Source: Robertmurraya andreesenii (GTDB lineage: Bacteria > Bacillota > Bacilli > Bacillales > Cytobacillaceae). Taken from it: 64,000 bases of DNA. The DNA lies in contig NZ_JAUSTU010000006.1 of the NCBI RefSeq assembly GCF_030813005.1, positions 143,402 through 207,401 on the forward strand, given 5' to 3'. Within the stretch, counting starts at the first letter, position 1, and every line of letters starts with the position of its first letter. Under the pieces are notes generated by a model. The model was given only the letters and a program-made list of their open reading frames with translations, ran no database searches and was not told the origin of the DNA. A program made the translations under genes and the position numbers. Of this stretch, positions 1 to 8,811 are shown in pieces.

Positions 1-1206
1 GTTACGTTCAAGTTTAAAGAGCCAAACGTAAAGGCTTTAGGTGACGCAGCATTCCCAATCATTCCGGAGCATATTTTTGGTAGCATGGATATTGCGGATA
101 TGCCTTCTGCTCCAGAATCTCGTGAAGCAGGAAAAGTTATTGGTACTGGACCATTCAAGTTTACTGAAATGGTTCAAGGTGAGCAATATGTTCTTGCTAA
201 GAACGCTGATTATTGGCAAGGTGAGCCATACTTGGATCAAGTTGTTTGGAAGGTTGTTGACCAAGCGGTTATCCTTGGTTTGTTAGAAAATGGTGAAATT
301 GATTTCGTAGCGGATCCAAACGGATTTGCAGCTGCAGACTATGAAACAGTCGCTGCAATGCCAAATATCGAAATTGTTGAGCAACCAGACTTTGGTTATC
401 AAATCATGGGCTTCATGATGAATCATGGACCGATCATGGACAAATCAAAGTGGAAAGAAAATCCAAAGGTTAAAGATCCAAAGGTACGTCAAGCAATTGC
501 TTATGCGATTGACCGTGAAGCCCTCATGGAAGGATTATTCTATGGAAAAGGATCGGTTATCAATTCTCCGATCGCAACACAATTTGATGCTTATGATGAT
601 AAGAATCCTCCTCAATATAAGCATGATCCAGATCAAGCTAAAAAGTTATTAGATGAAGCTGGTTATGTTGATAAAGACGGAGATGGATTCCGTGAAGATC
701 CACAAGGAAATAAGTGGGTACTAAATCTTAACTATCCACTAGGAAACAAAGACCGTGAGCGTTCTGCTCCAATTATCCAAGAATTCCTTCAAGAAGTAGG
801 AATTCAGGTTGAGTTAGTACAACCAAAAGAAGCAGCTGTATACTTTGAAGATCTTGATGTTAATTCAGATGGATGGGATCTATTCCTAATTGGATGGTCT
901 TTAGCTAGCGATGATCCAGACCCAGGCGGTATTTGGAGATCAGATGTTCCTTACAACTATCCACGCTGGAACAACGAAGCTGCTGATGCAAAGCTAGTGG
1001 AAGCTAATAAGCCACCAGAAGCTTTCGATAAAGCTTATCGCAATGAAAAGCTAAGCGAATGGCAAGTAATGTTCGGTGAAGATCTTCCTGCCGTAATATT
1101 ATATGCTAAGAACAAGCTATGGGCTTATAATAAGCGCTTACAAGGTGTAGAAGTGTTACCATACCGCTTCCATAATAATCCACATAAATGGTATGTAACT
1201 GAGTAA
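1..1206 (+). CDS. Oligopeptide/dipeptide ABC transporter substrate-binding protein (partial, 5' end outside window)
   Basis: Reading frame 1 is open from the first base, so the gene begins upstream and its signal peptide or lipobox is not visible. The 401 visible residues match the C-terminal two thirds of the solute-binding protein family 5 (OppA/DppA/DppE), extracytoplasmic proteins that deliver peptides or nickel to a membrane permease. Typical features are the GTGPFKF segment, the DPKVRQAIAYAIDREALME helix and a late D-x-DPGG-x-W motif. It lies upstream of two permease genes with a hairpin in between, the usual gene order for peptide transporters. Ligand specificity cannot be read from the sequence; peptide is the most likely substrate. 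The ATPase genes are not in the window and would lie upstream or elsewhere. Confidence 0.93.
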   Translation, partial: VTFKFKEPNVKALGDAAFPIIPEHIFGSMDIADMPSAPESREAGKVIGTGPFKFTEMVQGEQYVLAKNADYWQGEPYLDQVVWKVVDQAVILGLLENGEIDFVADPNGFAAADYETVAAMPNIEIVEQPDFGYQIMGFMMNHGPIMDKSKWKENPKVKDPKVRQAIAYAIDREALMEGLFYGKGSVINSPIATQFDAYDDKNPPQYKHDPDQAKKLLDEAGYVDKDGDGFREDPQGNKWVLNLNYPLGNKDRERSAPIIQEFLQEVGIQVELVQPKEAAVYFEDLDVNSDGWDLFLIGWSLASDDPDPGGIWRSDVPYNYPRWNNEAADAKLVEANKPPEAFDKAYRNEKLSEWQVMFGEDLPAVILYAKNKLWAYNKRLQGVEVLPYRFHNNPHKWYVTE

Positions 1207-1225
1207 TAACTTCTACAAAAATATG

Positions 1226-1266
1226 GAAAAGAGCGTTTGGTATGGCGCCGCGCTCTTTTCTTTTCT
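1226..1266 (+). terminator. Hairpin between binding protein and permease genes (attenuating terminator)
   Basis: A perfect 10-bp stem (GAAAAGAGCG at 1226-1235 with CGCTCTTTTC at 1251-1260) is followed by a T-rich run. It lies between the binding-protein stop and the next start, 18 bases downstream. Partial termination here would give more binding protein than permease, as is common in ABC operons. Confidence 0.6.
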
Positions 1267-1283
1267 AGAATGGAGGGACAACA

Positions 1284-2246
1284 TTGTATCAATATATCAT
1301 CCGAAGAGTTCTTGTTTTTATCCCAATGCTCTTTGTCCTTACAATCCTTTGCTTCGGCCTTATCAAAGCCGCACCAGGAGACCCGTTTTCCAGCAGATTA
1401 GATCCAAAAATTAACCCGGAAGTATATGAGAAGCAACGAGAGGCTTTAGGTCTAAATGATCCCATCCATATTCAATATTTGAATTGGGTTAAAGGTGCCA
1501 TTCGTGGTGATTTTGGTGAATCAATGATTTTTAAGGGACGAGCCGTATCGGACCTTATAGGTGAAAGGCTAGAAAATACCTTATATTTGGGACTCATGAC
1601 ATTGTTTATCACAATTGTAGTGTCAATTCCAATTGGGATTTATTCAGCAAGGCATCCGTATACACCGCTTGATTATGGTGCGACAGCCTTTGGCTTCTTC
1701 GGACTTGCGACACCGAACTTTTTCTTTGGATTAGTGGCGATTTATATTTTTTCTATCACACTAGGCTGGCTACCTGCTCAAGGAACGGTTACTAGACCTG
1801 GAATGGAAGGCTTTGAATTATTTATTGATAAGATTCGTCATCTGATCTTACCAAGCTTAACTCTCGGTTTGGCGGGAACAGCTACTTATATGCGTTATAT
1901 GCGTTCCGAGGTTCTTGATGTACTAGGAAGTGATTATATTCGTACAGCAAGAGCTAAAGGGATGACCGAAAGATCCGTCCTGTACAAGCACACTCTTCGT
2001 AATGCGCTTATCCCCATCATTACCTTATTGGGATTTGAAGTAGGGACTTTATTGGCTGGGGCCGTTATTACAGAAGGTGTTTTCCAATTTCCTGGTCTTG
2101 GGAGATTATTTTTACAGTCTATAGGAAATCGAGATTATCCAACCATTATGGCGATTAATTTAATGCTAGGTTTCTTAGTTCTATTAGGGAACTTATTAGC
2201 TGACATTTTCTATAGTATCGTTGACCCAAGAATCCGCTACGATTGA
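1284..2246 (+). CDS. Peptide ABC transporter permease, DppB/OppB type
   Basis: Inner-membrane permease of 320 residues, the usual length for DppB/OppB. The TTG start at 1284 is preceded by GGAGGG at 1272-1277. An N-terminal membrane segment (about residues 9-30) is followed by the short extracellular region with the APGDPF signature, then five more hydrophobic segments. The cytoplasmic EAA loop that docks the ATPase is seen as YIRTARAKGM (about residues 213-222). The C-terminus ends IVDPRIRYD, typical of the family. It overlaps the region upstream of the next permease, so both are co-translated. Substrate is inferred to be peptides from family membership only. Confidence 0.95.
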   Translation: MYQYIIRRVLVFIPMLFVLTILCFGLIKAAPGDPFSSRLDPKINPEVYEKQREALGLNDPIHIQYLNWVKGAIRGDFGESMIFKGRAVSDLIGERLENTLYLGLMTLFITIVVSIPIGIYSARHPYTPLDYGATAFGFFGLATPNFFFGLVAIYIFSITLGWLPAQGTVTRPGMEGFELFIDKIRHLILPSLTLGLAGTATYMRYMRSEVLDVLGSDYIRTARAKGMTERSVLYKHTLRNALIPIITLLGFEVGTLLAGAVITEGVFQFPGLGRLFLQSIGNRDYPTIMAINLMLGFLVLLGNLLADIFYSIVDPRIRYD

Positions 2247-2256
2247 GGTGAATGCA

Positions 2257-3177
2257 ATGGAACTTAAACCACAACAAACTACCAGTATTGATCCAGGAAA
2301 CGTCATAGATAAGGCGGAAAAAGGGACAAGCCCTACTCGTATTGCCATTAATCGCTTTATGAAAAACAAGCTTGCTGTTATAAGTGTAATTATGCTGATC
2401 GTGATTATTCTACTTGTTGTTTTCGCGCCATTAATTACGGATCAGAATCCAACAAAATCGAATCTGTCTTTAGTAGAACGTCCACCAAGTGCGGATCATC
2501 CACTTGGAAATGATGGCTCGGGTCGGGATAATTTAGCTCGTCTATTGTATGGAGGGCGTATTTCTCTCATCGTTGGCTTTAGTGCCATGATCTTCACACT
2601 CGTGATCGGAGTATTATTGGGATCTATTGCTGGTTACTATGGTGGTAAGATTGATGCCATTATTATGAGAGCAACTGACTTAATGCTCATGCTGCCATTC
2701 CTAGTTCTTGTTCTAACGATCGTTGCAGTATTGGAGAAGGTGAATGTAGTTATCTTTGTCAGCATCATTGCCCTGACCTCCTGGCCAAACCTGACACGGA
2801 TTATACGGGGAACTTTCCTCACATTGCGGGAGCAGGAGTTTATTATAGGTGCCAAGGCAATAGGTGTTAGTGATATGCGAATTATCCTAAAGCATTTTAT
2901 TCCGAATGCGATTGGACCAATCGTCGTTAATGCTACCTTAATGATGGCTACCTATATCATTATCGAATCGGCATTAAGCTTCCTTGGTTTTGGGATACCA
3001 CAGCCTACACCAACATGGGGCAATATGATTTCCGAAGCTCAGAGTATAAGAATTCTAAGAAATAGTCCTGAAGCTTGGGTTCCACCTGGACTTGCAATAC
3101 TATTAACCGTGCTTTGTATCAACTTTATCGGGGATGGTCTCCGTGATGCATTTGATCCAAAGAGCAATAGACGCTAG
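2257..3177 (+). CDS. Peptide ABC transporter permease, DppC/OppC type
   Basis: Second permease subunit, 306 residues. ATG at 2257 is preferred because GAGGTG lies at 2245-2250; a longer reading from TTG at 2221 would overlap the previous gene and lacks a site. An N-terminal OppC-type tail is followed by a membrane segment near residues 40-65, the HPLGNDGSGRDNLARLLYGGR signature region, and further membrane segments. The EAA-like loop reads FIIGAKAIGVSD. The protein would pair with the preceding permease in one heterodimeric channel. A terminator follows directly, so this is the last gene of the operon. Confidence 0.95.
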   Translation: MELKPQQTTSIDPGNVIDKAEKGTSPTRIAINRFMKNKLAVISVIMLIVIILLVVFAPLITDQNPTKSNLSLVERPPSADHPLGNDGSGRDNLARLLYGGRISLIVGFSAMIFTLVIGVLLGSIAGYYGGKIDAIIMRATDLMLMLPFLVLVLTIVAVLEKVNVVIFVSIIALTSWPNLTRIIRGTFLTLREQEFIIGAKAIGVSDMRIILKHFIPNAIGPIVVNATLMMATYIIIESALSFLGFGIPQPTPTWGNMISEAQSIRILRNSPEAWVPPGLAILLTVLCINFIGDGLRDAFDPKSNRR

Positions 3178-3191
3178 AGTCTCATACAAAT

Positions 3192-3225
3192 AACCTACTG
3201 ACGGCTATCAGTAGGTTAAATTTAT
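3192..3225 (+). terminator. Terminator of peptide transporter operon
   Basis: Perfect 10-bp stem, AACCTACTGA (3192-3201) with TCAGTAGGTT (3208-3217), six-base loop, then an AT-rich tail. The T-run is weak, but the hairpin sits 14 bases after the operon's last stop codon. Confidence 0.65.
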
Positions 3226-3250
3226 TTTATTGGATAAAAAGTATACTGAT

Positions 3251-3460
3251 TTATACTAGATTAGACCATTCAGAATATAGACCGCTGCCATTGCAGCCGG
3301 GACAATCTAGCGGATTGGACAAATAGACGAATTCATTCGCTGGATAAATCAAAAATCCTCTGCCATAACACTCTGGACATTTATTTTCATCCCTCATTTG
3401 CGAAACATGCTTTTCATAACGATTGTTTTTCCACTCGTTAAAGGCATTCAGTAACCCCAT
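3251..3460 (-). CDS. Small cysteine-rich zinc-ribbon protein (DnaJ-type CxxCxGxG motifs)
   Basis: A 69-residue protein with two C-x-x-C-x-G-x-G motifs (CPECYGRG near residue 28, CPGCNGSG near residue 53), the pattern of the DnaJ zinc centre. The N-terminal half is charged and helical. GAGGTGA lies seven bases before the ATG. It is transcribed alone, convergent with the peptide operon. Short proteins of this type are common in Bacillaceae and are often misannotated as methionine aminopeptidase; no aminopeptidase domain is present. Zinc binding is inferred from the cysteine spacing; function unknown. Confidence 0.75.
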   Translation of the reverse strand: MGLLNAFNEWKNNRYEKHVSQMRDENKCPECYGRGFLIYPANEFVYLSNPLDCPGCNGSGLYSEWSNLV

Positions 3461-3539
3461 TACTATCTCACCTCTATTTTTTCATTATTATTTGTTTAAG
3501 GAAATATATTTATTCACATCATTTTTCGATTCATGACCC

Positions 3540-3567
3540 TTGAAAAAATCAGTTAGGCTTGTACTAT
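3540..3567 (+). promoter_or_regulatory. Possible promoter for the GntR regulator gene
   Basis: TTGAAA (3540-3545) and TACTAT (3562-3567) are 16 bases apart, a fair sigma-A match. The 300-base gap 3461-3761 otherwise holds only AT-rich sequence and the operator-like inverted repeat at 3712-3730. The distance to the start codon (about 190 bases) makes this promoter uncertain. Confidence 0.3.
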
Positions 3568-3711
3568 AACAGATTTGAAATAATAGCTATTCTTCTTGTC
3601 AGTATATGAAAGAATATTCTATTCGCTCTGGATTTCTTAATTTTTCTATAATTTCAAAAAATGATTGATTATTGTCGGAATCAATGATTTAATGTGATTA
3701 GATAGCGCATA

Positions 3712-3730
3712 TCAGATATGTGATATCTGA
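3712..3730. promoter_or_regulatory. Perfect inverted repeat, candidate operator of the GntR/FadR regulator
   Basis: TCAGATAT-GTG-ATATCTGA: 8-bp arms around a 3-base centre, 31 bases before the regulator's start codon. Short, nearly perfect dyads of this size are typical of FadR-subfamily operators, and the position suits autoregulation and control of the glycolate oxidase genes that follow. The assignment to this regulator is inferred from position only. Confidence 0.5.
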
Positions 3731-3761
3731 AAAAATGTCAGGAGGAAAGGGGGAGGAATTT

Positions 3762-4463
3762 GTGAATGTAGAGAAGATTTATGTGAAGAAGGTATCGGAA
3801 TCTGTTGTAGAACAAATAGAGAAGCTTATTGAGGATGGGACATTTCAATCAGGGGAAAAGCTTCCGTCGGTCCGTGAAATGTGTGATATGTTTGGCGTAG
3901 GTCGCTCTGCGATACGGGATGCGATTATCACCCTTAAGGGAAAAGGTACTGTTGATGTCAGACAAGGAGAAGGGACCTACATAAGAACGTTTGAATCGGT
4001 CACCCTTTTTAATCATCCACTAATAAGCCCTGAATCAAGTGATGTTCGCGATTTATACCAAGTAAGAAAAATGCTAGAACCGAAAATTGCGGAATTGGCA
4101 GCCACGAACAGATCAGATAGACATGTAAGAGAGCTAAAAGAAATCATATCCCAAGAAGCTTTGGGCGATTGGGAGCATGATTATAACTTTCATATGACAA
4201 TAGCTAAAGCCTCTGGAAATCAAATCATCATTCAACTCATGCAATTCATTTCAGCCACCACGAAAAAACATATGAATGACTTTCACCATTTCATCCAAAG
4301 AGATCACCTCAAAGTAAAGAAAATCAATGAGCAGCATAAAGATATTTTTCATGCGATTAGAGCGAATCACGCAGAAGAAGCTAAGAATAAAATGACTGAA
4401 CATTTAGAATACGTGGAACGGATTTTACAGACAAATCTATGGAGTCTATCCGAAAGCAAGTAG
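3762..4463 (+). CDS. FadR-subfamily GntR transcriptional regulator (glycolate/lactate type)
   Basis: About 233 residues. The N-terminal winged helix-turn-helix (about residues 10-75) carries the GntR signature, GEKLPSVREMCDMFGVGRSA followed by IRDAI and the GEGTYI wing. The C-terminal part is an all-helical FCD ligand-binding domain with conserved metal-binding positions (D and H residues in the RKMLEPKIAELA, NFHMTIAKASGN and EQHKDIFHAI segments). GTG at 3762 is chosen because GGGGGAGG ends six bases before it; an upstream in-frame GTG at 3720 lies inside the operator. FCD regulators of this sort (GlcC, LldR) respond to small hydroxy acids, which fits the adjacent glcEFD-like genes. The effector is inferred to be glycolate or a related acid. 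Confidence 0.9.
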   Translation: MNVEKIYVKKVSESVVEQIEKLIEDGTFQSGEKLPSVREMCDMFGVGRSAIRDAIITLKGKGTVDVRQGEGTYIRTFESVTLFNHPLISPESSDVRDLYQVRKMLEPKIAELAATNRSDRHVRELKEIISQEALGDWEHDYNFHMTIAKASGNQIIIQLMQFISATTKKHMNDFHHFIQRDHLKVKKINEQHKDIFHAIRANHAEEAKNKMTEHLEYVERILQTNLWSLSESK

Positions 4464-4501
4464 TGAGAGCAGATATAAAAGAATAGAGGAGGGACGTTTT
4501 G

Positions 4502-5827
4502 ATGATGACTTCAAATGCTCTTACGGAATTAAAGGACATTATACGTGAAGAATGCATTACCGAAAACGATGCACAGAGCTCCTATCTAGGAAATTCGGGA
4601 AAAATAATCGCTGCCCCAGAAACTGAGGATGAAATAGTCAAACTATTAAGCTATGCAAATGAGAATGGAAAGACTATTTCCGTCGTATCAGGGGGGACAA
4701 AAAGAGGTTATGGTGGAATCACGGAAAGTGAGGATATCGTCCTCTCCCTCAGGAATTATCGGGGGATTATTGAGCATACAGTTGGAGATATGACTGTGAC
4801 CGTGAAGGCAGGGACTCCCTTCAAGGAACTGCAGGACTATTTAGCTGGCTACAATCAAAAAGTCTCATTAGACCCTGCTTGGCCAGAAGACGCTACGATT
4901 GGCGGAGTGATTGCGGCTAATGATAGTGGACCCAAACGCTTGGGGTATGGTTCCGCAAGGGATGTCGTGATCGGTCTGCGTGTTGTCTATCCTGATGGAA
5001 CGGTTATCCGTACTGGAGGAAAGGTTGTAAAAAATGTTGCAGGCTATGACATGAATAAGCTCTTTATTGGCTCCATGGGTACTTTAGGCGTGATTACGGA
5101 GATCACTTTAAAGCTAAGGCCGTTGCCGAAATATGAGAGTCTTGTTTTACTATCATTTCCGAGTGGAGACATCGAACAGGTTAAAGCCTTTGCAGTAAAG
5201 ATACTAGACTCGATGATGGAGCCTGTTTCACTGGAGCTCATAAGCCCCATGATGTCTGAGATTCTTACTGGACAAAGTTCATATATTTTGGCGATGTGTT
5301 TTGAGGATGTAGAGAGCTCGGTGCATTATCAAGAAGAATTCATCAAGAAAATAAAACCAAATAATAGCGAAATACAAATACTTCCACAGGACAAGGCACA
5401 AGCATTTTGGGAGCATTTTTATCGTCTTGCTCCGAATGGAAAAAAGGCAAAAACGGAACAAGAAACAGAGGCCTCACTCAAAGTTGGAGTAGTTAATCTT
5501 GATGTTCTCAAGATGATTCAAGAAAGTGAACTTCTCCGTGATTCATATAATCTTCGTGTCGAAGCCCATGGAGGATTAGGACATGGACTTTGTCAAATAA
5601 ACCTAGCGGGTGCAAATGAGGATATAGAAGCTGCAATTTATCATTTAAGAAGCGTGGCCGAGGGACTCGGTGGGTATGTGACCATTAAGCATCTCCCTTT
5701 ATCACTTCGGCAAAAGATTAGTGTATGGGGAGAGAAGCCATCTTACTTCTTTCTGTTAGATGGAATCAAAAAGAAGATTGACCCAAATCATATCTTGAAT
5801 CCTAAACGATTTGTAGGAGGGATATAA
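4502..5827 (+). CDS. glcE: Glycolate oxidase FAD-binding subunit, GlcE-like
   Basis: A 441-residue FAD-binding oxidoreductase of the PCMH fold. The FAD-binding part includes the VVSGGTKRGYGG phosphate loop and the DPAWPEDATIGGVIAANDSG and GGKVVKNVAGYDMNKLFIGS segments characteristic of GlcE. GAGGAGGG at 4486-4493 supports ATG at 4502; the adjoining ATG at 4505 is equally possible. With the next two genes it would form the GlcDEF complex that oxidises glycolate to glyoxylate and passes electrons to the membrane quinone pool. It is longer than E. coli GlcE (about 350 residues), mainly in the C-terminal substrate domain. A 2-hydroxy acid other than glycolate (such as D-lactate) cannot be excluded. 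Confidence 0.88.
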   Translation: MMTSNALTELKDIIREECITENDAQSSYLGNSGKIIAAPETEDEIVKLLSYANENGKTISVVSGGTKRGYGGITESEDIVLSLRNYRGIIEHTVGDMTVTVKAGTPFKELQDYLAGYNQKVSLDPAWPEDATIGGVIAANDSGPKRLGYGSARDVVIGLRVVYPDGTVIRTGGKVVKNVAGYDMNKLFIGSMGTLGVITEITLKLRPLPKYESLVLLSFPSGDIEQVKAFAVKILDSMMEPVSLELISPMMSEILTGQSSYILAMCFEDVESSVHYQEEFIKKIKPNNSEIQILPQDKAQAFWEHFYRLAPNGKKAKTEQETEASLKVGVVNLDVLKMIQESELLRDSYNLRVEAHGGLGHGLCQINLAGANEDIEAAIYHLRSVAEGLGGYVTIKHLPLSLRQKISVWGEKPSYFFLLDGIKKKIDPNHILNPKRFVGGI

Positions 5828-5829
5828 CC

Positions 5830-7188
5830 TTGAGTGTAAGAGAATTGGATTTGAAAAAGGCCCCATCCTGCCAAACAAATAGCTTAAGCAATTACCTATG
5901 GAGTGATCCGCCTGATGAAAAAAAGTGGGCCGATTGTGTTCACTGTGGGATGTGTCTAGAAGCCTGTCCGACTTATGAACTAACAGGTCAGGAGCAGCAC
6001 TCTCCACGTGGTCGAGTTCATCTGATCAAATCTGTAGCGGAGGGAAGGCTCGTAGTCGATGAAGAATTTGCCGATCCTGTCTTTGTTTGTCTTGATTGTC
6101 GTGCCTGTACGACTGCATGCCCAGCTGATGTAGATGTTGGTGGACTGATTGAGGAGGCTCGTGGTCAGGTGCGACAAGCGATGCCGCTCAAAGGGTTTAA
6201 AGGGACGGTCAGCAAAGCGATTCTTGAAGGACTTTTCCCCCATCAAAACCGCATGCATTCTTTAGGTGGCCTTCTTAAATTCTATCAAAAAAGCGGTATA
6301 CAACAGGTAGTTCGAAAGACAGGCCTCATTCATATCATGCCAAAGCATCTCGTTGAAATGGAAAAAATCATGCCAAAAATCGGTACGCCTGTTCAAAAGA
6401 AATACAAAAATCAGGATGTGATTAAGGCAAAAGGGGAAACAAAGCATGAGGTTTCGATGTTAACAGGCTGCATTATGGATGTGATGTTCAGCGATATTAA
6501 TGAAGCAACGATTAATGTGCTGACAAGAAACGGAAATGACGTGACTATCCCTAAAAATCAAACCTGCTGTGGGGCCCTTCACGTGCATGCAGGGGATCGT
6601 GAAACAGGAAGAAAGCTTGCTAAGCAGAATATTGAAGCTTTTAGAAGTTCGGAAAAGGTGATCGTCAATGCGGCTGGCTGTGGCTGCATGCTGAAGGAAT
6701 ATCCAGAGCTGTTCCGGGAAGACCCAGAATGGCGCGAAAAAGCAGAGGAATTTTCTCAAAAGGTAGAGGATATTTCAAAATACTTATACGATACAGGCTA
6801 CGAAATTCCAAAGGCAGAGTTGAATACAAAGATTACCTACCACGATGCATGCCATTTAGCCCATGGTCAGGGCGTAAGGGAGGAACCACGTGATTTATTA
6901 ATCAATATACCTGGTGTTGAAATGGTTCACATGCCAAATGCCGATCGATGCTGTGGAAGTGCGGGAGTTTATAACATTACTAATCCTGAAATGGCAGGGG
7001 CTGTTCTAGAAAGCAAAATGGAGAATGTGCCTGCCGATGTTGAAATGATTTCCATGGGGAATCCTGGCTGTATGCTGCAGATGGCCGTTGGGGTTGAAAA
7101 ATATGGTAGAAATCAAAAAATTGTTCATACCGTCCAATTGCTTGATTGGGCATACCAAAAAGAAGATGAGAAAGAGAGGGGGAACTAA
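5830..7188 (+). CDS. glcF: Glycolate oxidase iron-sulfur subunit, GlcF-like
   Basis: A 452-residue iron-sulfur subunit that carries electrons from the flavin subunits. Two ferredoxin-type [4Fe-4S] motifs lie at C36/C39/C42/C46 and C87/C90/C93/C97. Two CCG domains follow: one around the TCCGALHVHAG segment and one around RCCGSAGVYN. The TTG start at 5830 is two bases after the glcE stop and has GGAGGG upstream. The order glcE-glcF-glcD differs from E. coli glcD-glcE-glcF. The last base of its stop codon is the first base of the next start codon, so translation is coupled. Confidence 0.92.
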   Translation: MSVRELDLKKAPSCQTNSLSNYLWSDPPDEKKWADCVHCGMCLEACPTYELTGQEQHSPRGRVHLIKSVAEGRLVVDEEFADPVFVCLDCRACTTACPADVDVGGLIEEARGQVRQAMPLKGFKGTVSKAILEGLFPHQNRMHSLGGLLKFYQKSGIQQVVRKTGLIHIMPKHLVEMEKIMPKIGTPVQKKYKNQDVIKAKGETKHEVSMLTGCIMDVMFSDINEATINVLTRNGNDVTIPKNQTCCGALHVHAGDRETGRKLAKQNIEAFRSSEKVIVNAAGCGCMLKEYPELFREDPEWREKAEEFSQKVEDISKYLYDTGYEIPKAELNTKITYHDACHLAHGQGVREEPRDLLINIPGVEMVHMPNADRCCGSAGVYNITNPEMAGAVLESKMENVPADVEMISMGNPGCMLQMAVGVEKYGRNQKIVHTVQLLDWAYQKEDEKERGN

Positions 7189-8645
7189 TGGCAAGAAAAG
7201 GCTTGCAAACAACGGATAAGGATATTATCAATCTTGCGAAAATCGTCGGAGAGAAGTGGATTCTTTACAAGAGACCCGATCTTCTCGCCTATGACTGTGA
7301 TGGTTTTACGATTCATAAGCATCTACCGAGGGCGGTTGTTTTTCCAGATAATACGGAAGAGGTCGCTGAGATTGTGAAATATTGTGATGCCCATGGGCTA
7401 CCATTTTTAGCAAGAGGTGCAGGAACGGGGCTTAGTGGCGGTGCAATCCCGTTAAATGGGGAAGTGATCATTAGCTTGGTGAAAATGAAGCGGCTCTTAA
7501 GTGTGGATCTTGAAAATCGCCGTGCGGTAGTAGAGCCAGGATTTGTCAATCTTAAGCTAACCAACTCAATTGCTCATAAAGGCTACTATTATGCCCCAGA
7601 TCCTTCCAGTCAATATGCTTGTACGATTGGTGGGAACGTAGCTGAAAATGCCGGTGGTGCCCACTGTCTAAAGTACGGAGTCACCACAAACCATATTCTT
7701 GGTCTTGAGGTCGTCATGCCAAACGGTGAAATTCTAGAGATTAGCACAAATGGAGTGCCTGATGCTCCAGGCTATGATCTATTAGGCCTATTGACAGGCT
7801 CTGAAGGAACCCTAGGAATAGTTACGAAAATAACGGTAAGAATTCTAAAGAATCCAGAGGCGAAACAAACCGTATTAGCGTATTTTGATAAAGTATCGGA
7901 TGGAAGTCAAGCAGTCTCAGATATTATTTCTGCTGGAATTGTTCCTGCAGCGCTTGAAATGATGGATAAGACGGCGATTGAAGGGGTCGAAGCTGCCGCG
8001 TTCCCAGTAGGTCATCCGCGAGATATTGAAGCTCTCCTTCTCATTGAGGTGGATGGGATCTCAGCAGGGATCGATGAGCAAATTAATGAAATTTTGGAGG
8101 TCTGCAGAAAGCAAAATGTTCGTGAAGTAAAGGTAGCGCAGAGTGAAGAAGAGAGGGGGAGATGGTGGGCCAACCGGAAGACCGGTTTCGGTGCGATGGG
8201 TGCCATCTCTCCAGACTATCTTGTTCAGGACGGAGTGATACCAAGAAGTAAGCTACCTGAAGTTCTAGCAAGAATCAATAAAATTAGTGAAGAATACGGC
8301 TTGCGCATTTCAAATATCTTCCACGCAGGAGATGGCAATCTTCACCCTCTTGTCCTCTTTGATGCGAGAGTGCCCGGAGAAACCGAAAAGGCTTTGAAGG
8401 CTGGAAGCGCTTGTCTCCAGGTCTGTGCAGATGTCGGAGGAACCATTACAGGAGAACATGGTGTCGGCATCGAAAAAAAGGAAGAAATGCGCTATGTTTT
8501 CTCCGATCAAGAAATAATCGCCCAAACCGATATTCGTGAAGTCTTTAATCCGAAGAATCTTCTCAACTCAGGGAAACTTTTCCCTTCACCGGGGCGCTGT
8601 GCAGAGGTTAAAAAGGAATTAAAAGAGGCTGTGAAAACGGTCTAA
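7188..8645 (+). CDS. glcD: Glycolate oxidase FAD-linked subunit, GlcD-like
   Basis: A 485-residue flavoprotein, close in length to E. coli GlcD (499). It has the PCMH FAD-binding domain (PFLARGAGTGLSGGA; YYAPDPSSQYACTIGGNVAENAGGAH), the FAD-oxidase C-terminal domain, and the conserved HAGDGNLHP and GEHGVGIEK motifs that hold metal and substrate. ATG at 7188 overlaps the glcF stop by one base. With GlcE and GlcF it would oxidise glycolate to glyoxylate at the membrane. D-lactate dehydrogenase is a related alternative, but the malate synthase G gene next door favours glycolate. Confidence 0.93.
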   Translation: MARKGLQTTDKDIINLAKIVGEKWILYKRPDLLAYDCDGFTIHKHLPRAVVFPDNTEEVAEIVKYCDAHGLPFLARGAGTGLSGGAIPLNGEVIISLVKMKRLLSVDLENRRAVVEPGFVNLKLTNSIAHKGYYYAPDPSSQYACTIGGNVAENAGGAHCLKYGVTTNHILGLEVVMPNGEILEISTNGVPDAPGYDLLGLLTGSEGTLGIVTKITVRILKNPEAKQTVLAYFDKVSDGSQAVSDIISAGIVPAALEMMDKTAIEGVEAAAFPVGHPRDIEALLLIEVDGISAGIDEQINEILEVCRKQNVREVKVAQSEEERGRWWANRKTGFGAMGAISPDYLVQDGVIPRSKLPEVLARINKISEEYGLRISNIFHAGDGNLHPLVLFDARVPGETEKALKAGSACLQVCADVGGTITGEHGVGIEKKEEMRYVFSDQEIIAQTDIREVFNPKNLLNSGKLFPSPGRCAEVKKELKEAVKTV

Positions 8646-8653
8646 AGGTCTAG

Positions 8654-8680
8654 GGAGCAGCGTTTTCTATTTGCTGCTCC
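8654..8680 (+). terminator. Hairpin after glcD (weak terminator)
   Basis: Perfect 8-bp stem, GGAGCAGC (8654-8661) with GCTGCTCC (8673-8680), loop of 11 bases, eight bases after the glcD stop. No T-run follows, so it may only slow or partly stop transcription. Confidence 0.4.
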
Positions 8681-8715
8681 AAATAAATAGACGCTCATTA
8701 ATTTTTTGAAAATTG

Positions 8716-8744
8716 TTGAAAGAACATTTTTTTCATGATATTAT
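8716..8744 (+). promoter_or_regulatory. Sigma-A promoter with extended -10 for malate synthase
   Basis: TTGAAA (8716-8721), 17-base spacer, TATTAT (8739-8744), with TG one base before the -10 hexamer (8736-8737). Predicted start of transcription is near 8751, giving a leader of about 60 bases before glcB. Confidence 0.6.
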
Positions 8745-8761
8745 TTTTTTAAATAATAAAA

Positions 8762-8774
8762 GAAACGCTGTTTC
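8762..8774. promoter_or_regulatory. Inverted repeat GAAAC-GCT-GTTTC, possible operator
   Basis: Five-base perfect arms around a three-base centre, about 11-23 bases downstream of the predicted glcB transcription start, a position where a bound repressor would block transcription. It resembles a cre box in its centre but lacks the TG start, so the regulator is unassigned. Confidence 0.3.
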
Positions 8775-8811
8775 GTAATAACAAACAAAATGGAATTAGG
8801 AGGAAGAATCA

